DNA from: WHSV01 sp050694055
Lineage (GTDB): Bacteria > Actinomycetota > CADDZG01 > WHSQ01
DNA length: 14,745 nucleotides
Reading direction: 5' to 3'
Assembly: GCA_050694055.1 (NCBI GenBank)
Contig: JBOGWX010000034.1
Coordinates: forward strand, 1 to 14,745
Of the stretch, positions 7,916 through 14,121 are shown one piece after another. The notes beneath the pieces are model-generated. The model worked only from the letters and a program-made list of their open reading frames with translations. It was not told the origin of the DNA and ran no database searches. How positions within the stretch are numbered: the first letter of the stretch is position 1; each line of letters starts with the position of its first letter. The translations under genes were made by a program, and so were the position numbers.

Positions 7916-8119
7916 TCAGCTCAGGGGAATCTCGTCGAACCCCGTCTGGAAGGTCTGTACCGGCAGGAACAGCCAGAACCCACTGGCGTCTCCCGCTCGC
8001 TCGACCACGAAGCGCAGAGTGTCGGGACTCGGTCCCGAGGTCGTGCCGTTCACTCTGATGGCGCCGCGGCGCTCGAGCTCTTCGATCAAGTCCTGGGTGG
8101 GGTGTCCGTCGATCTCCAT
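7916..8119 (-). CDS. Small conserved-looking protein, 67 residues
   Basis: I do not recognise a named family. The product starts with a likely amphipathic helix (HPTQDLIEELERRGAIRVNG) followed by beta-like segments (DTLRFVVERA, GFWLFLPVQTF) and ends at IPLS; there is no membrane segment or cysteine. Codon use, with G/C-rich third positions, matches neighbouring genes, and the frame fills the gap neatly between the DUF192 stop and the next gene. The ATG has only GAGAG two nt upstream, too close to be a ribosome site. TAGACT lies 7 nt before the ATG. It is on the same strand as, and 46 bp after, the membrane protein gene, so it could also be read from the pepA transcript. Confidence 0.65.
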   Translation of the reverse strand: MEIDGHPTQDLIEELERRGAIRVNGTTSGPSPDTLRFVVERAGDASGFWLFLPVQTFQTGFDEIPLS

Positions 8120-8126
8120 GACTCTC

Positions 8127-8132
8127 AGTCTA
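8127..8132 (-). promoter_or_regulatory. −10-like TAGACT, probable leaderless promoter
   Basis: On the minus strand TAGACT ends exactly 7 nt before ATG 8119 of the 67-residue gene. No good −35 is seen. The same hexamer occurs in the tRNA-Ala promoter (11366-11371). Confidence 0.42.
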
Positions 8133-8165
8133 GGTCTCTCAATACGGTCTCAGGCTGATGACTGC

Positions 8166-8513
8166 TCACTCGGACGGCGGCTCTTGTCGGTGTCTGGGAT
8201 AGGTGTCGCGCGCCGCAGAGAACACCGCGATCGAGGCGCAGCTCATGAAGCCGATCACCGAGGCCGTGAAGACGACAATCACGTAGCGACTCGTGTCGTC
8301 CGGCCAGGAGATCGTTATGAAGGCCAACATCGCGGCTATGCCGAGCAATGCGAACAGTGCCATTCCCACGATCGCCGCGCCGTGGAGACGCCCGAGGGGT
8401 CTGGAGGGTGCCTTCGACTGGCTCTCTCGCGGAGCTTCGACTCCCAGCGGCACGATGTTGTCCGGCGTGTCTCCTTCGTTGCCGGACGCCGGCGGGTCCT
8501 GAGCGTTGCTCAG
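8166..8513 (-). CDS. Two-helix membrane protein of unknown function, likely CTG start
   Basis: A 115-residue product: a polar, Pro/Asp/Ser-rich N-terminal segment of about 40 residues, two hydrophobic helices (LHGAAIVGMALFALLGIAAM and YVIVVFTASVIGFMSCASIA) and a short charged tail. No family recognised. Start choice: the only codon with a good ribosome site is CTG 8513, preceded by GAGGGGAGAGG; its TGA-overlap (CTGA) with the pepA stop copies the ATGA/GTGA coupling seen elsewhere in the window. The alternative, GTG 8453, gives 95 residues, keeps both helices and has no site nearby. A longer frame to 8633 runs antisense-free into pepA but lacks a start signal. It is probably co-transcribed with pepA. 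Confidence 0.65.
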   Translation of the reverse strand: MSNAQDPPASGNEGDTPDNIVPLGVEAPRESQSKAPSRPLGRLHGAAIVGMALFALLGIAAMLAFITISWPDDTSRYVIVVFTASVIGFMSCASIAVFSAARDTYPRHRQEPPSE

Positions 8514-9985
8514 TTTCCTCTCCCCTCGATCCAGGCGATCAACGTTCTCGTCGCGACTCCCGAGCCACCCTTCGGGACCTCGTCGTAGCCGCTGTCGTTC
8601 CTGGCCGGCCCCGCGATGTCGAGATGTGCCCAAGGTACCCCCTCGGTCACGAAGTTACGCAGGAAGAGCCCTGCCTTGATGGCCCCTCCCCACCGGGACC
8701 CCGTGTTCTTGATGTCCGCGATCTCGGAATCGATGTCGCTGCGGTAATCGTCGTAAAGAGGCATCGGCCAGACCCGCTCGCCGGCGCGCTCGGCCGCGGC
8801 CGCTACCTCGTCCCTCAGTGAGTCGTCGTTCGAGAACAACCCGGTGGCCTTCGGACCCAGGGCGACCATCATGGCGCCGGTCAGCGTGGCGACGTTAACG
8901 ACGGCGTCGACCTCGCGTTCACATGCATAGGCGAGCGCGTCGGCGAGCACGAGCCGTCCCTCGGCATCGGTATTGAGCACTTCGGAGGTTCCGCCCCCGT
9001 AGTGCGTGATCACGTCGCCCGGTTTGATCGAGCCCCCGGAAACCATGTTCTCTGCTGCTGCTATCAACCCGAAGACCTCGATCGGCGGCTTGAGCCGGCT
9101 TACGGCACTCATGGCGCCGATCACAGCCGCCGCCCCGCTCATGTCGGTCTTCATCGTTTCCATCGAGCCGGCGGGTTTGATCGAAAGACCACCGGAATCA
9201 AAGGTGATGCCCTTGCCCACAAGGGCGACGCTCTGGTTTGCCTTGGCAGACGGCCGGTAGTGCATGACGACGAAGCGAGGTGGCTTGTCGCTGCCCTTGC
9301 CGACGTGCACGAGTCCTCCAAAGCCGCGTTCCGCGAGCTGCGACTCGTCGAGGACCTCGAAGTCGAGGCCGCCGATGTCGGCTACCTCCTTGGCGCGCGC
9401 AGCGAGCGTTTCCGGATAAATGCTGTCGGCGGGCTCGTTCGCCAGGTCGCGCGCCAGCGCGGTCGCCTCTGCCGTCACGACACCGTGCTCGATGGCCTCG
9501 CTGTCGGGGCCGCCAAGCAATGCGATGCGTTCGATCTTCGACGGACGAGGGTCGCTCTTGTAGGCGGTGAACTTATAGGCGCCGAGCAGGAATCCCTCGG
9601 CTGCGCCGGCGACCGCCTGTGCGTCCGTCACTCCGGCATGAAGAGCCGACGCGATCGTCGAGCGGTCCGTAAGCCGCCGAGCGGCGGACCCGGCCGCTCG
9701 CATCACCTCGTTCCGCCCCGCCTTGTCCTCGTCGCCCAGACCGGCGATGACGACGGTTCTCGCTTGGAGCCGGCCTAGAGTCGGAATGAGCGCTATCTCG
9801 GCCACCTTGCCTTTGTAGCCGGTGTGCGCCAAGTGCTCGCTGAGCTGACCGTCCAAAGCGTCGTCGAGTTTCTTGGCGTCGGGCGACAGCGTCAGGCCGT
9901 CATTGGACTTGAACGCCGCGACGACGACCGCGTCGACCGAGACGTTGTCGACCGGCTCGTCTGAGGCAAGGACCTGGGGTGGCAT
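8510..9985 (-). CDS. pepA: Leucyl aminopeptidase (M17 family)
   Basis: A cytosolic, hexameric, two-metal aminopeptidase that removes N-terminal residues from peptides. The 491 residues match the family length. The N-terminal macro-like domain (about 1-165) precedes the catalytic domain, which shows DLANEPAD, then VGKGITFDSGGLSIKP (from about 253, metal ligand Lys and Asp plus catalytic Lys), KTDMSGAAAVIGAM and NTDAEGRLVLADAL (about 337-350, metal-binding Asp/Glu and catalytic Arg). ATG 9985 is chosen because GGAG lies 6 nt upstream and the sequence before it (to 10180) has no family resemblance. It is followed with overlap by the small membrane protein gene. It diverges from the SepX/GlpR-like gene across about 200 bp. 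Confidence 0.95.
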   Translation of the reverse strand: MPPQVLASDEPVDNVSVDAVVVAAFKSNDGLTLSPDAKKLDDALDGQLSEHLAHTGYKGKVAEIALIPTLGRLQARTVVIAGLGDEDKAGRNEVMRAAGSAARRLTDRSTIASALHAGVTDAQAVAGAAEGFLLGAYKFTAYKSDPRPSKIERIALLGGPDSEAIEHGVVTAEATALARDLANEPADSIYPETLAARAKEVADIGGLDFEVLDESQLAERGFGGLVHVGKGSDKPPRFVVMHYRPSAKANQSVALVGKGITFDSGGLSIKPAGSMETMKTDMSGAAAVIGAMSAVSRLKPPIEVFGLIAAAENMVSGGSIKPGDVITHYGGGTSEVLNTDAEGRLVLADALAYACEREVDAVVNVATLTGAMMVALGPKATGLFSNDDSLRDEVAAAAERAGERVWPMPLYDDYRSDIDSEIADIKNTGSRWGGAIKAGLFLRNFVTEGVPWAHLDIAGPARNDSGYDEVPKGGSGVATRTLIAWIEGRGN

Positions 9986-10170
9986 CGAAGCTCCTTTGTC
10001 GGCTCTGCTTCGTCGGCATTGACATGCTTGTATACCGCCACCTACGGCGTTTATCCCCCCGGCCATGACGCTTGGCACGCAATCGATGGTGTACAAATCC
10101 GGGGCTTGGGAGGGTGCCGGGCGTACCTTGGCAGCGGATCTGTTGGCGAGAGCTCGCGGGGTAGATAGCT
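9986..10170. promoter_or_regulatory. Divergent intergenic region between pepA and the SepX/GlpR-like gene
   Basis: This is the longest non-coding gap in the window. It holds a perfect TTGACA on the plus strand (10019-10024), with the weak TACGGC 18 bp further on, and TATAC at 10031-10035, which can be read on either strand. Promoters for both divergent genes must lie here, but I cannot fix the −10 elements. A GCGAG/CTCGC mini-palindrome lies near 10147-10158. Confidence 0.35.
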
Positions 10171-10188
10171 CTGACCACATTTTTCTTA

Positions 10189-10647
10189 GTGGCGCTTGCG
10201 TTGGCCTGGTTCGGCGTTTTCTTCCCGGCGGTTCGGCGGGCCAAGCAAGGCACCCCTCTTAGGTCTTCCCAACGCTTTGCGCGCCGTATGCAGATGCTCG
10301 CCCCCCGCCGATCCTACCGAGGCGGACGGCGGCTCATCGTGTCCGGTCAAGCCGGGCGAAGCGTGCAGTCGTATCGCAAGAGCCAGCGTCAGCGCACGAG
10401 GATCCTGCTGGCGTCCGCTGCCCTGGTTCCCATTTCTGCACTCGTCGCGACGGTCAGCGGCGGGGGAGGCTGGTGGGAACTTCACGTGGTCTGCGATCTA
10501 TCGTTCGCCCTTTACGTGGTGCTGCTGCTCGAGGCGAAGAGCCGGCGCCAGGAGCGCCTCAGAAAGGTGCGACCGCTTGCGACTCGACGTCCGGCCGGGC
10601 TGCCGGCCGCTCCGCAGCGTGTGCGAGCCTCAGGGGGCAGTCACTAG
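10189..10647 (+). CDS. SepX/GlpR-like membrane protein
   Basis: A 152-residue membrane protein. Order: N-terminal helix (ALALAWFGVFFPAVRRA, about 1-18), a basic cytoplasmic stretch containing SSQRFARRMQMLAP (26-39), a second basic patch, TM2 (TRILLASAALVPISALVATV, 70-89), TM3 (about 96-115), then an Arg/Lys-rich tail. Actinobacterial SepX/GlpR proteins show the same plan: an N-terminal helix, an RF-x-M/L-rich segment soon after it, an Arg-rich run before a pair of helices, and a basic end. SepX (Streptomyces) and GlpR (Corynebacterium) help place the divisome, and GlpR binds the MoeA homologue Glp. That match is by architecture and local pattern, from memory, so the identification is tentative. 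The frame is open back to 10165, and CTG 10171 would complete the first helix (TTFFLVALAL); GTG 10189 truncates it. Confidence 0.6.
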   Translation: MALALAWFGVFFPAVRRAKQGTPLRSSQRFARRMQMLAPRRSYRGGRRLIVSGQAGRSVQSYRKSQRQRTRILLASAALVPISALVATVSGGGGWWELHVVCDLSFALYVVLLLEAKSRRQERLRKVRPLATRRPAGLPAAPQRVRASGGSH

Positions 10648-10653
10648 TAATCT
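10648..10653 (+). promoter_or_regulatory. −10-like TAATCT, probable leaderless promoter of the translin gene
   Basis: TAATCT ends 7 nt before ATG 10661 and begins right after the preceding gene's TAG (10645-10647). No ribosome-binding site precedes the ATG, and no clear −35 is visible. It would give the translin gene its own leaderless transcript inside the two-gene unit. Confidence 0.45.
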
Positions 10654-10660
10654 GCCGCCC

Positions 10661-11293
10661 ATGGACCTCTCTGCGATAGCCAACGAGCTTCGTAATCGCT
10701 TCGACTCGAAGAACGGTGCTCGTGAGATCGGCCTCTCGTCCTCTCGCAGTGCAATCCGAGCTTGTGGGAACGCCATCCGCGCACTTCACCGCTACGAGTG
10801 GGAGAAGGCTCAGGATCTGATCGCCGAGGCCGAGTCACACCTGACCGAGGCACGCAACGCGCTCGCCGAGCATCAGGATGTGCTCTACGCCGGGTTCTTC
10901 CACGATGCGGAGAAGGAGCTCGTCGAGGCGCGCGTGACCTTCGCGCTGGTGACCGATGCAGCCTTTCCCTCCCTGGATGAGTTGCGTGCGTCGCCGCAGG
11001 CCTATGCCAAGGGCATGGCCGAGGCGATCGGCGAGTTGCGGCGTCACATTCTCGACCTCATGCGACGCAATGAGCTCAAGCGCTGCGAGGAGCTGCTCGG
11101 AAAGATGGACGACATATACTACGTGCTCGTGACGATGGACTATCCGGATGGAATCACCTTCGGGTTGCGGCGGCTCACCGATGTCGCTCGTTCGATCATC
11201 GAACGTACGCGCGGCGACTACACCACCTCATCGATACAGAACTCGCTGCGGGCCTCCCTGGAAGCTCACTCGGCCAACCTCGAGGGTCGCTGA
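10661..11293 (+). CDS. Translin-family (translin/TRAX-like) protein
   Basis: An all-helical 210-residue protein. Family features: the N-terminal FDSKNGAREIGLSSSRSAIR (14-33), NAIRALHR (37-44), AGFFHDAEKELVEA (77-90), YAKGMAEAIGELRRHILDLMR (115-135) and the C-terminal GLRRLTDVARSIIERTRGD (168-186). These follow the order seen in archaeal translin-like proteins, and length is typical. In eukaryotes translin and TRAX form the C3PO RNase; the TRAX catalytic pair sits in a Glu-x-x-Glu helix, and here E86 and E89 (KELVEA) occupy the matching place. Nuclease activity is therefore possible but unproven, and the bacterial role is unknown. ATG 10661 is chosen because the family match begins at once. 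There is no Shine-Dalgarno, and a −10-like hexamer lies 7 nt upstream. The longer frame from 10196 is a shadow of the preceding gene. Confidence 0.85.
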   Translation: MDLSAIANELRNRFDSKNGAREIGLSSSRSAIRACGNAIRALHRYEWEKAQDLIAEAESHLTEARNALAEHQDVLYAGFFHDAEKELVEARVTFALVTDAAFPSLDELRASPQAYAKGMAEAIGELRRHILDLMRRNELKRCEELLGKMDDIYYVLVTMDYPDGITFGLRRLTDVARSIIERTRGDYTTSSIQNSLRASLEAHSANLEGR

Positions 11294-11343
11294 CCAAGGA
11301 GTCTCGCGGTCCCAATCGACGGTCTCCCGCCCGACCCGACGGA

Positions 11344-11371
11344 TTGGCGATGGAGTCCGCAACGCTAGACT
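11344..11371 (+). promoter_or_regulatory. Promoter of tRNA-Ala
   Basis: TTGGCG (11344-11349) and TAGACT (11366-11371) are separated by 16 bp. Transcription would start near 11378-11379, eight or so bases before the mature tRNA. The 93-bp gap after the translin stop holds nothing else I can identify. Confidence 0.55.
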
Positions 11372-11386
11372 GATGGCTTCGACTAA

Positions 11387-11459
11387 GGGCCTGTAGCTCA
11401 GTTGGTAGAGCGCGCCCCTCGCACGGGTGAGGTCAGCGGTTCGAATCCGCTCAGGTCCA
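11387..11459 (+). tRNA. tRNA-Ala (anticodon CGC)
   Basis: The 73-base cloverleaf is complete. Acceptor stem: GGGCCTG (11387-11393) with CAGGTCC (11452-11458), one G·U pair. D arm: GCTC/GAGC. Anticodon stem: CGCCC (11413-11417) with GGGTG (11425-11429), one G·U pair; the loop CTCGCAC places U33 at 11419 and the anticodon CGC at 11420-11422, which reads the GCG codon. The variable loop has 5 bases; the T arm is AGCGG–TTCGAAT–CCGCT. The discriminator is A (11459), and CCA is not encoded. The first inverted repeat of a mobile element begins 7 bp further on. Confidence 0.96.
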
Positions 11460-11466
11460 CAAAAAC

Positions 11467-11479
11467 GTCTTCACGTTTG
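11467..11479 (+). repeat. Left inverted terminal repeat, copy 1
   Basis: GTCTTCACGTTTG is identical to the reverse complement of 14608-14620 over 13 bp. It lies 7 bp after the tRNA-Ala discriminator base. Confidence 0.75.
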
Positions 11480-11492
11480 AAGGCGCAGGATG

Positions 11493-11504
11493 TTCACGTT
11501 TGGG
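11493..11504 (+). repeat. Left inverted repeat, copy 2 (subterminal)
   Basis: TTCACGTTTGGG repeats the core of copy 1 with a 23-bp offset and matches the reverse complement of 14606-14617 over 12 bp. Two direct copies at one end and one at the other make the left boundary ambiguous; they may be paired transposase-binding sites. Confidence 0.65.
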
Positions 11505-11508
11505 TGCG

Positions 11509-11586
11509 GCCCCAGCGCTCATGCTCGACCAGTGGCGCCAACGTGTGCCGAGAGGTCGGGTTTGCATCGTTTATGAGCGCTGGGGC
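11509..11586. repeat. 14-bp perfect inverted repeat downstream of the transposase gene
   Basis: GCCCCAGCGCTCAT (11509-11522) is the exact reverse complement of 11573-11586. The 50-nt loop contains the palindrome TGGCGCCA and a CGACC/GGTCG pair. It lies between the left inverted repeat and the transposase stop (11635), where it could terminate transposase transcription or block readthrough from the adjacent tRNA gene. There is no T-tract. Confidence 0.6.
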
Positions 11587-11634
11587 GCGCCCGGCTGAGG
11601 TCAGGTTTTCACACGCGGCGTCGATCGGTCAGGA

Positions 11635-13110
11635 CTACGGGGGCGCGTTGGCGGCTGCGACCCCGACGAGATCGCCAAGCGTCTTGCGCCGACGGCGCCG
11701 GGTCCGCGGCGGCAATCCTCGAGCCAGTCTTCTCGCATCGTCAGCGCGACGCGCCTCGAAGGCATCGAGGATCCTCTCGTTTCTCACGACGAACAGGCAC
11801 GCGAGAAACAGCGTGATCGCGGCAATGCCCATGAGCCGGCACCAGCCGCGCGCGATGTCGTTTGTGGCCGGGTCCTTGACCGTGGAAAAGGTGCGCTCGG
11901 AGCCGGTTCGCCTGGCGTAGGAGGCCCGGTGGGCCTTGGACGGGTAGTCGTGCTTCTGACGCGTCTTGGCGTTGACCTCAGCCGGGACGGTGACCGTTTG
12001 CTGCGTGCAGCACGCCGGCGCGCGCTCGGGCGGGGCGAGGACCTCGGGTCGTGCGTTGGAGGCCGTCATCGAGTCGGGCCGCAGCGGGCACCGGAGCTTG
12101 CCCATCGCAGCGGGGCACATGACCCGGTGATATCCGTCTTGGTCGTCGGTGGTGATCCGCCCGAGCTTGTAGCGCGCCAGCTCCGAAGCCATGTGATCGT
12201 GGGCCGCGATCCTTGCGGGTGAGGCGTCACGCGCGATGGGTGACAGCTCGAGAAGCGCCTTGGGGGTCGCCGGGCAGTAGAGGTTGCCGTTTGACGCGAT
12301 CGCCCCCGCGAAGGTCCCCTTGGGGCCACGGTCGTGGGGATGGAGGTCTGTAACGAGCCGCGCCCCGAGCCGCCTCAGCGGCAGCGCCCAGTTCGCGGCG
12401 CTGCGATGCGCGTAGCCGGAGTCGGCGAGCAGGTCGCCGATCGCTTGCCCCGACGCGTGGAGTCGTTCCATCACCGGGACGAACGCTTGCACCGGATCCT
12501 TGGCGCAGGTCGTAAGCGAGATCCGCCGGGCGAGCTCGGGGACTGATTCGCCGCCTTCTTCTTTGACCATGGTCGCCGCCGACAGGTAGTAGCCGAAGAA
12601 GAGCTCGTCTTTCTGGCCCGGCGCGGCCCCCGATCGGTGTCCCCACGAGGCCTCTTGGTCGGCGCAGTCCAAGTCGTTCGGCGAGGGCGGGCGGGAGTAG
12701 GCCTCGAGGTCGGTCCAGTCGATCGCGAGCGACTTGGTCTGTCGCGTGCACCCGCCCGGCACGCTTGCCTCCACGAGCGCGTCTGAGACATCCGACAACA
12801 GCGCGGACGGCGTCCCGTCGGGCTCGTCTTTCTCGAGCGCAGCGCACACGAGGCCATGGGTGCGCTCTATCTGGCGGTAGGTGAGCAGATGAGGACCGCG
12901 TTTCCACTTAACGACGATCCCCAGGCGCGACTGATCGGGCTCCGGAAGAGAAGCCAAGACCTTTCGCACGCGCGAGAGATGAGCGGGACGGCCCTGTCGT
13001 TGACAAAGCAGCATCCCCAACAACAGGGTGCGCACCGAGAGCTGGCGGGGACGCACTCCGACCGGTAGCAGGGCCTCGATCTTGTCCGCCACTGCGGAGG
13101 CGTCGACCAC
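11635..13110 (-). CDS. DDE transposase, IS4/IS1182-like
   Basis: A 491-residue transposase of a type I recall as common in actinobacteria. A helical N-terminal DNA-binding part (about 1-110) precedes an RNase H-like core. Candidate catalytic residues: D131 in LAIDWTDLEAY (D134 is also possible), D230 in GDLLADSGYAHR and E405 in RRTGSERTFSTVKD. Between the last two lies an insertion with CPxxxGxLRCPLRP and CC motifs (C279, C332, C341, C367, C368) that may bind zinc. The C-terminus is very basic (RTRRRRRK). It starts at GTG 13110 with a poor ribosome site, 32 bp after the stop of the recombinase-like gene, so translation is probably low and follows that gene. No stop or frameshift interrupts it. 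Confidence 0.88.
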   Translation of the reverse strand: MVDASAVADKIEALLPVGVRPRQLSVRTLLLGMLLCQRQGRPAHLSRVRKVLASLPEPDQSRLGIVVKWKRGPHLLTYRQIERTHGLVCAALEKDEPDGTPSALLSDVSDALVEASVPGGCTRQTKSLAIDWTDLEAYSRPPSPNDLDCADQEASWGHRSGAAPGQKDELFFGYYLSAATMVKEEGGESVPELARRISLTTCAKDPVQAFVPVMERLHASGQAIGDLLADSGYAHRSAANWALPLRRLGARLVTDLHPHDRGPKGTFAGAIASNGNLYCPATPKALLELSPIARDASPARIAAHDHMASELARYKLGRITTDDQDGYHRVMCPAAMGKLRCPLRPDSMTASNARPEVLAPPERAPACCTQQTVTVPAEVNAKTRQKHDYPSKAHRASYARRTGSERTFSTVKDPATNDIARGWCRLMGIAAITLFLACLFVVRNERILDAFEARRADDARRLARGLPPRTRRRRRKTLGDLVGVAAANAPP

Positions 13111-13142
13111 CTGCTCGAGGCGACCGAGCCCGCCCGGCGCGC

Positions 13143-14050
13143 TCAGCGGGCCCCGCCCAGAAGCTCAACCGCGCCCGCTTCGTCACCGACCTCGAGCGTC
13201 GCGATGATGTCCCCCAGGCGCTGGGAGCATCTGATCCCGGCCGCGGCCATGAAGGTCGCCAGCCCGAGCTGATCGGCGACGGCTGCAAGCCAGCTCGCCC
13301 GTAGGCGACCGGTGTCCAGTGGGGGCAGGTCGATTCCCCCGGCGAGCGACGCGACGAGCGGGTTGGTGACGTTTCTTCGGTCGGGGTTTTGTCCCCCGAT
13401 GACGTAGCCGTCGCCTGCGAAGGAGGCCGCGGCCACCAGGCGGCCGTGGTAGCGGGCAAGGACCGGCACCGCCCGGGGACGGGCTCCTTTGACCTCGACC
13501 ACGACCCCGCCCCAACGGGAGCAGACGTGGTCGCCGCGCACATAGCGGAGGTCTTTCCCATGAGCCCCGCTCCCGCCCCCAGGCAGATGAGCCCCGAGAC
13601 CCGCAGCGCCCGGGCCGGGGTCGGCTGGGCGTCGGCGAGCGCCAGGTAGGCCGCGATCTCCGACTCCGAGTAGGGCGGCTTGGACCGCTCGCGCGAAAGC
13701 GCCACCGCTCGTGGCTGGAGCCCGGGCGCGACCCGCACGGCGACGTGGCGCAGGTTGGTCCTAAGCGTCCGCCTCACCGCAGATGACATCGTTTGCCCCT
13801 CCACCACGATGAAGCGCTCGATGACCGAGGGGTGGAACAACACCTCGGGATCGAGCTCGAGGCCGACCGAGACCCCGAAGGCGCCGAGGCGCGCGACGGC
13901 CCACAGAAGCGCCTTGGCCCGCTCGGCGTTGGGGGGCGCCGTCTTCGTCACCACCGTGCGGGCAAAGCGGGCGACCTCATCGGCCACAGCCACGGGCCGG
14001 TAGTTGGCGATCGTCGTCGCCACGCGCTCCTCTCTCTCGCGCCCGGGCAT
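13143..14050 (-). CDS. Tyrosine-recombinase-like protein coded in two frames (−1 shift at 13553)
   Basis: Coding runs in one frame from ATG 14050 to AAG 13555-13553 (166 codons), then continues in the −1 frame to TGA 13143. The joined product has 302 residues and reads smoothly across the join (AGAGLMGK then DLRYVRGD). Residues 1-125 are helical. The rest follows the layout of the tyrosine-recombinase catalytic domain: YSESEIAAYLALAD, a GAGAGLMGKDL segment where the first catalytic Arg is usual (Met or Lys here), VPVLARYH, and LDTGRLRASWLA resembling the second Arg region. No nucleophilic Tyr is evident. It is therefore probably not a standard recombinase; a DNA-binding accessory protein is possible. 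The join falls exactly on a GGGAAAG heptamer, so this is either programmed frameshifting or a one-base loss. The unshifted frame would run on to 12908 as unrelated sequence overlapping the transposase start. Confidence 0.65.
13553..13559 (-). promoter_or_regulatory. Candidate −1 frameshift site G GGA AAG
   Basis: On the minus strand the heptamer is phased X XXY YYZ with the incoming frame (codons GGA and AAG, preceded by the G of ATG). Slipping back one base gives GAC CTC CGC next, entering the frame of the C-terminal half. GGGAG (13570-13574) lies 10 nt upstream, like the internal Shine-Dalgarno that stimulates bacterial frameshifting. A hairpin, CGACCACG with CGTGGTCG (13496-13503 and 13526-13533), begins 19 nt downstream, further than is usual. 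Confidence 0.4.
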
Positions 14051-14052
14051 AC

Positions 14053-14074
14053 CCGAGAGTATAATTACTCTCGG
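14053..14074. promoter_or_regulatory. Palindromic bidirectional promoter/operator
   Basis: CCGAGAGTA (14053-14061) and TACTCTCGG (14066-14074) form a perfect 9-bp inverted repeat around TAAT. On the plus strand it contains TATAAT (14060-14065), a consensus −10 facing the DUF6788 gene. On the minus strand it contains TATACT (14063-14058), ending 7 nt before ATG 14050 of the recombinase-like gene. No convincing −35 is present on either side. A dimeric repressor bound here would shut both promoters. Confidence 0.6.
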
Positions 14075-14121
14075 ATATGAAAGTGGGGATTTGAGATAAT
14101 CGTCTCGGGAGGGCCTTTTAC

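Noticed and set aside
9002..9778. 258-codon plus-strand frame within pepA.
   Set aside because: It is the antisense shadow of a well-conserved aminopeptidase gene.
12227..12907. 226-codon minus-strand frame inside the transposase gene.
   Set aside because: It is an Arg/Ala-rich shifted copy of the transposase coding region, whose own frame is intact with DDE residues.
12908..13552. Continuation of the first frame of the recombinase-like gene beyond the heptamer.
   Set aside because: The translated tail is Ser/Arg/Pro-rich and unlike a folded protein; the −1 frame carries the recognisable domain.
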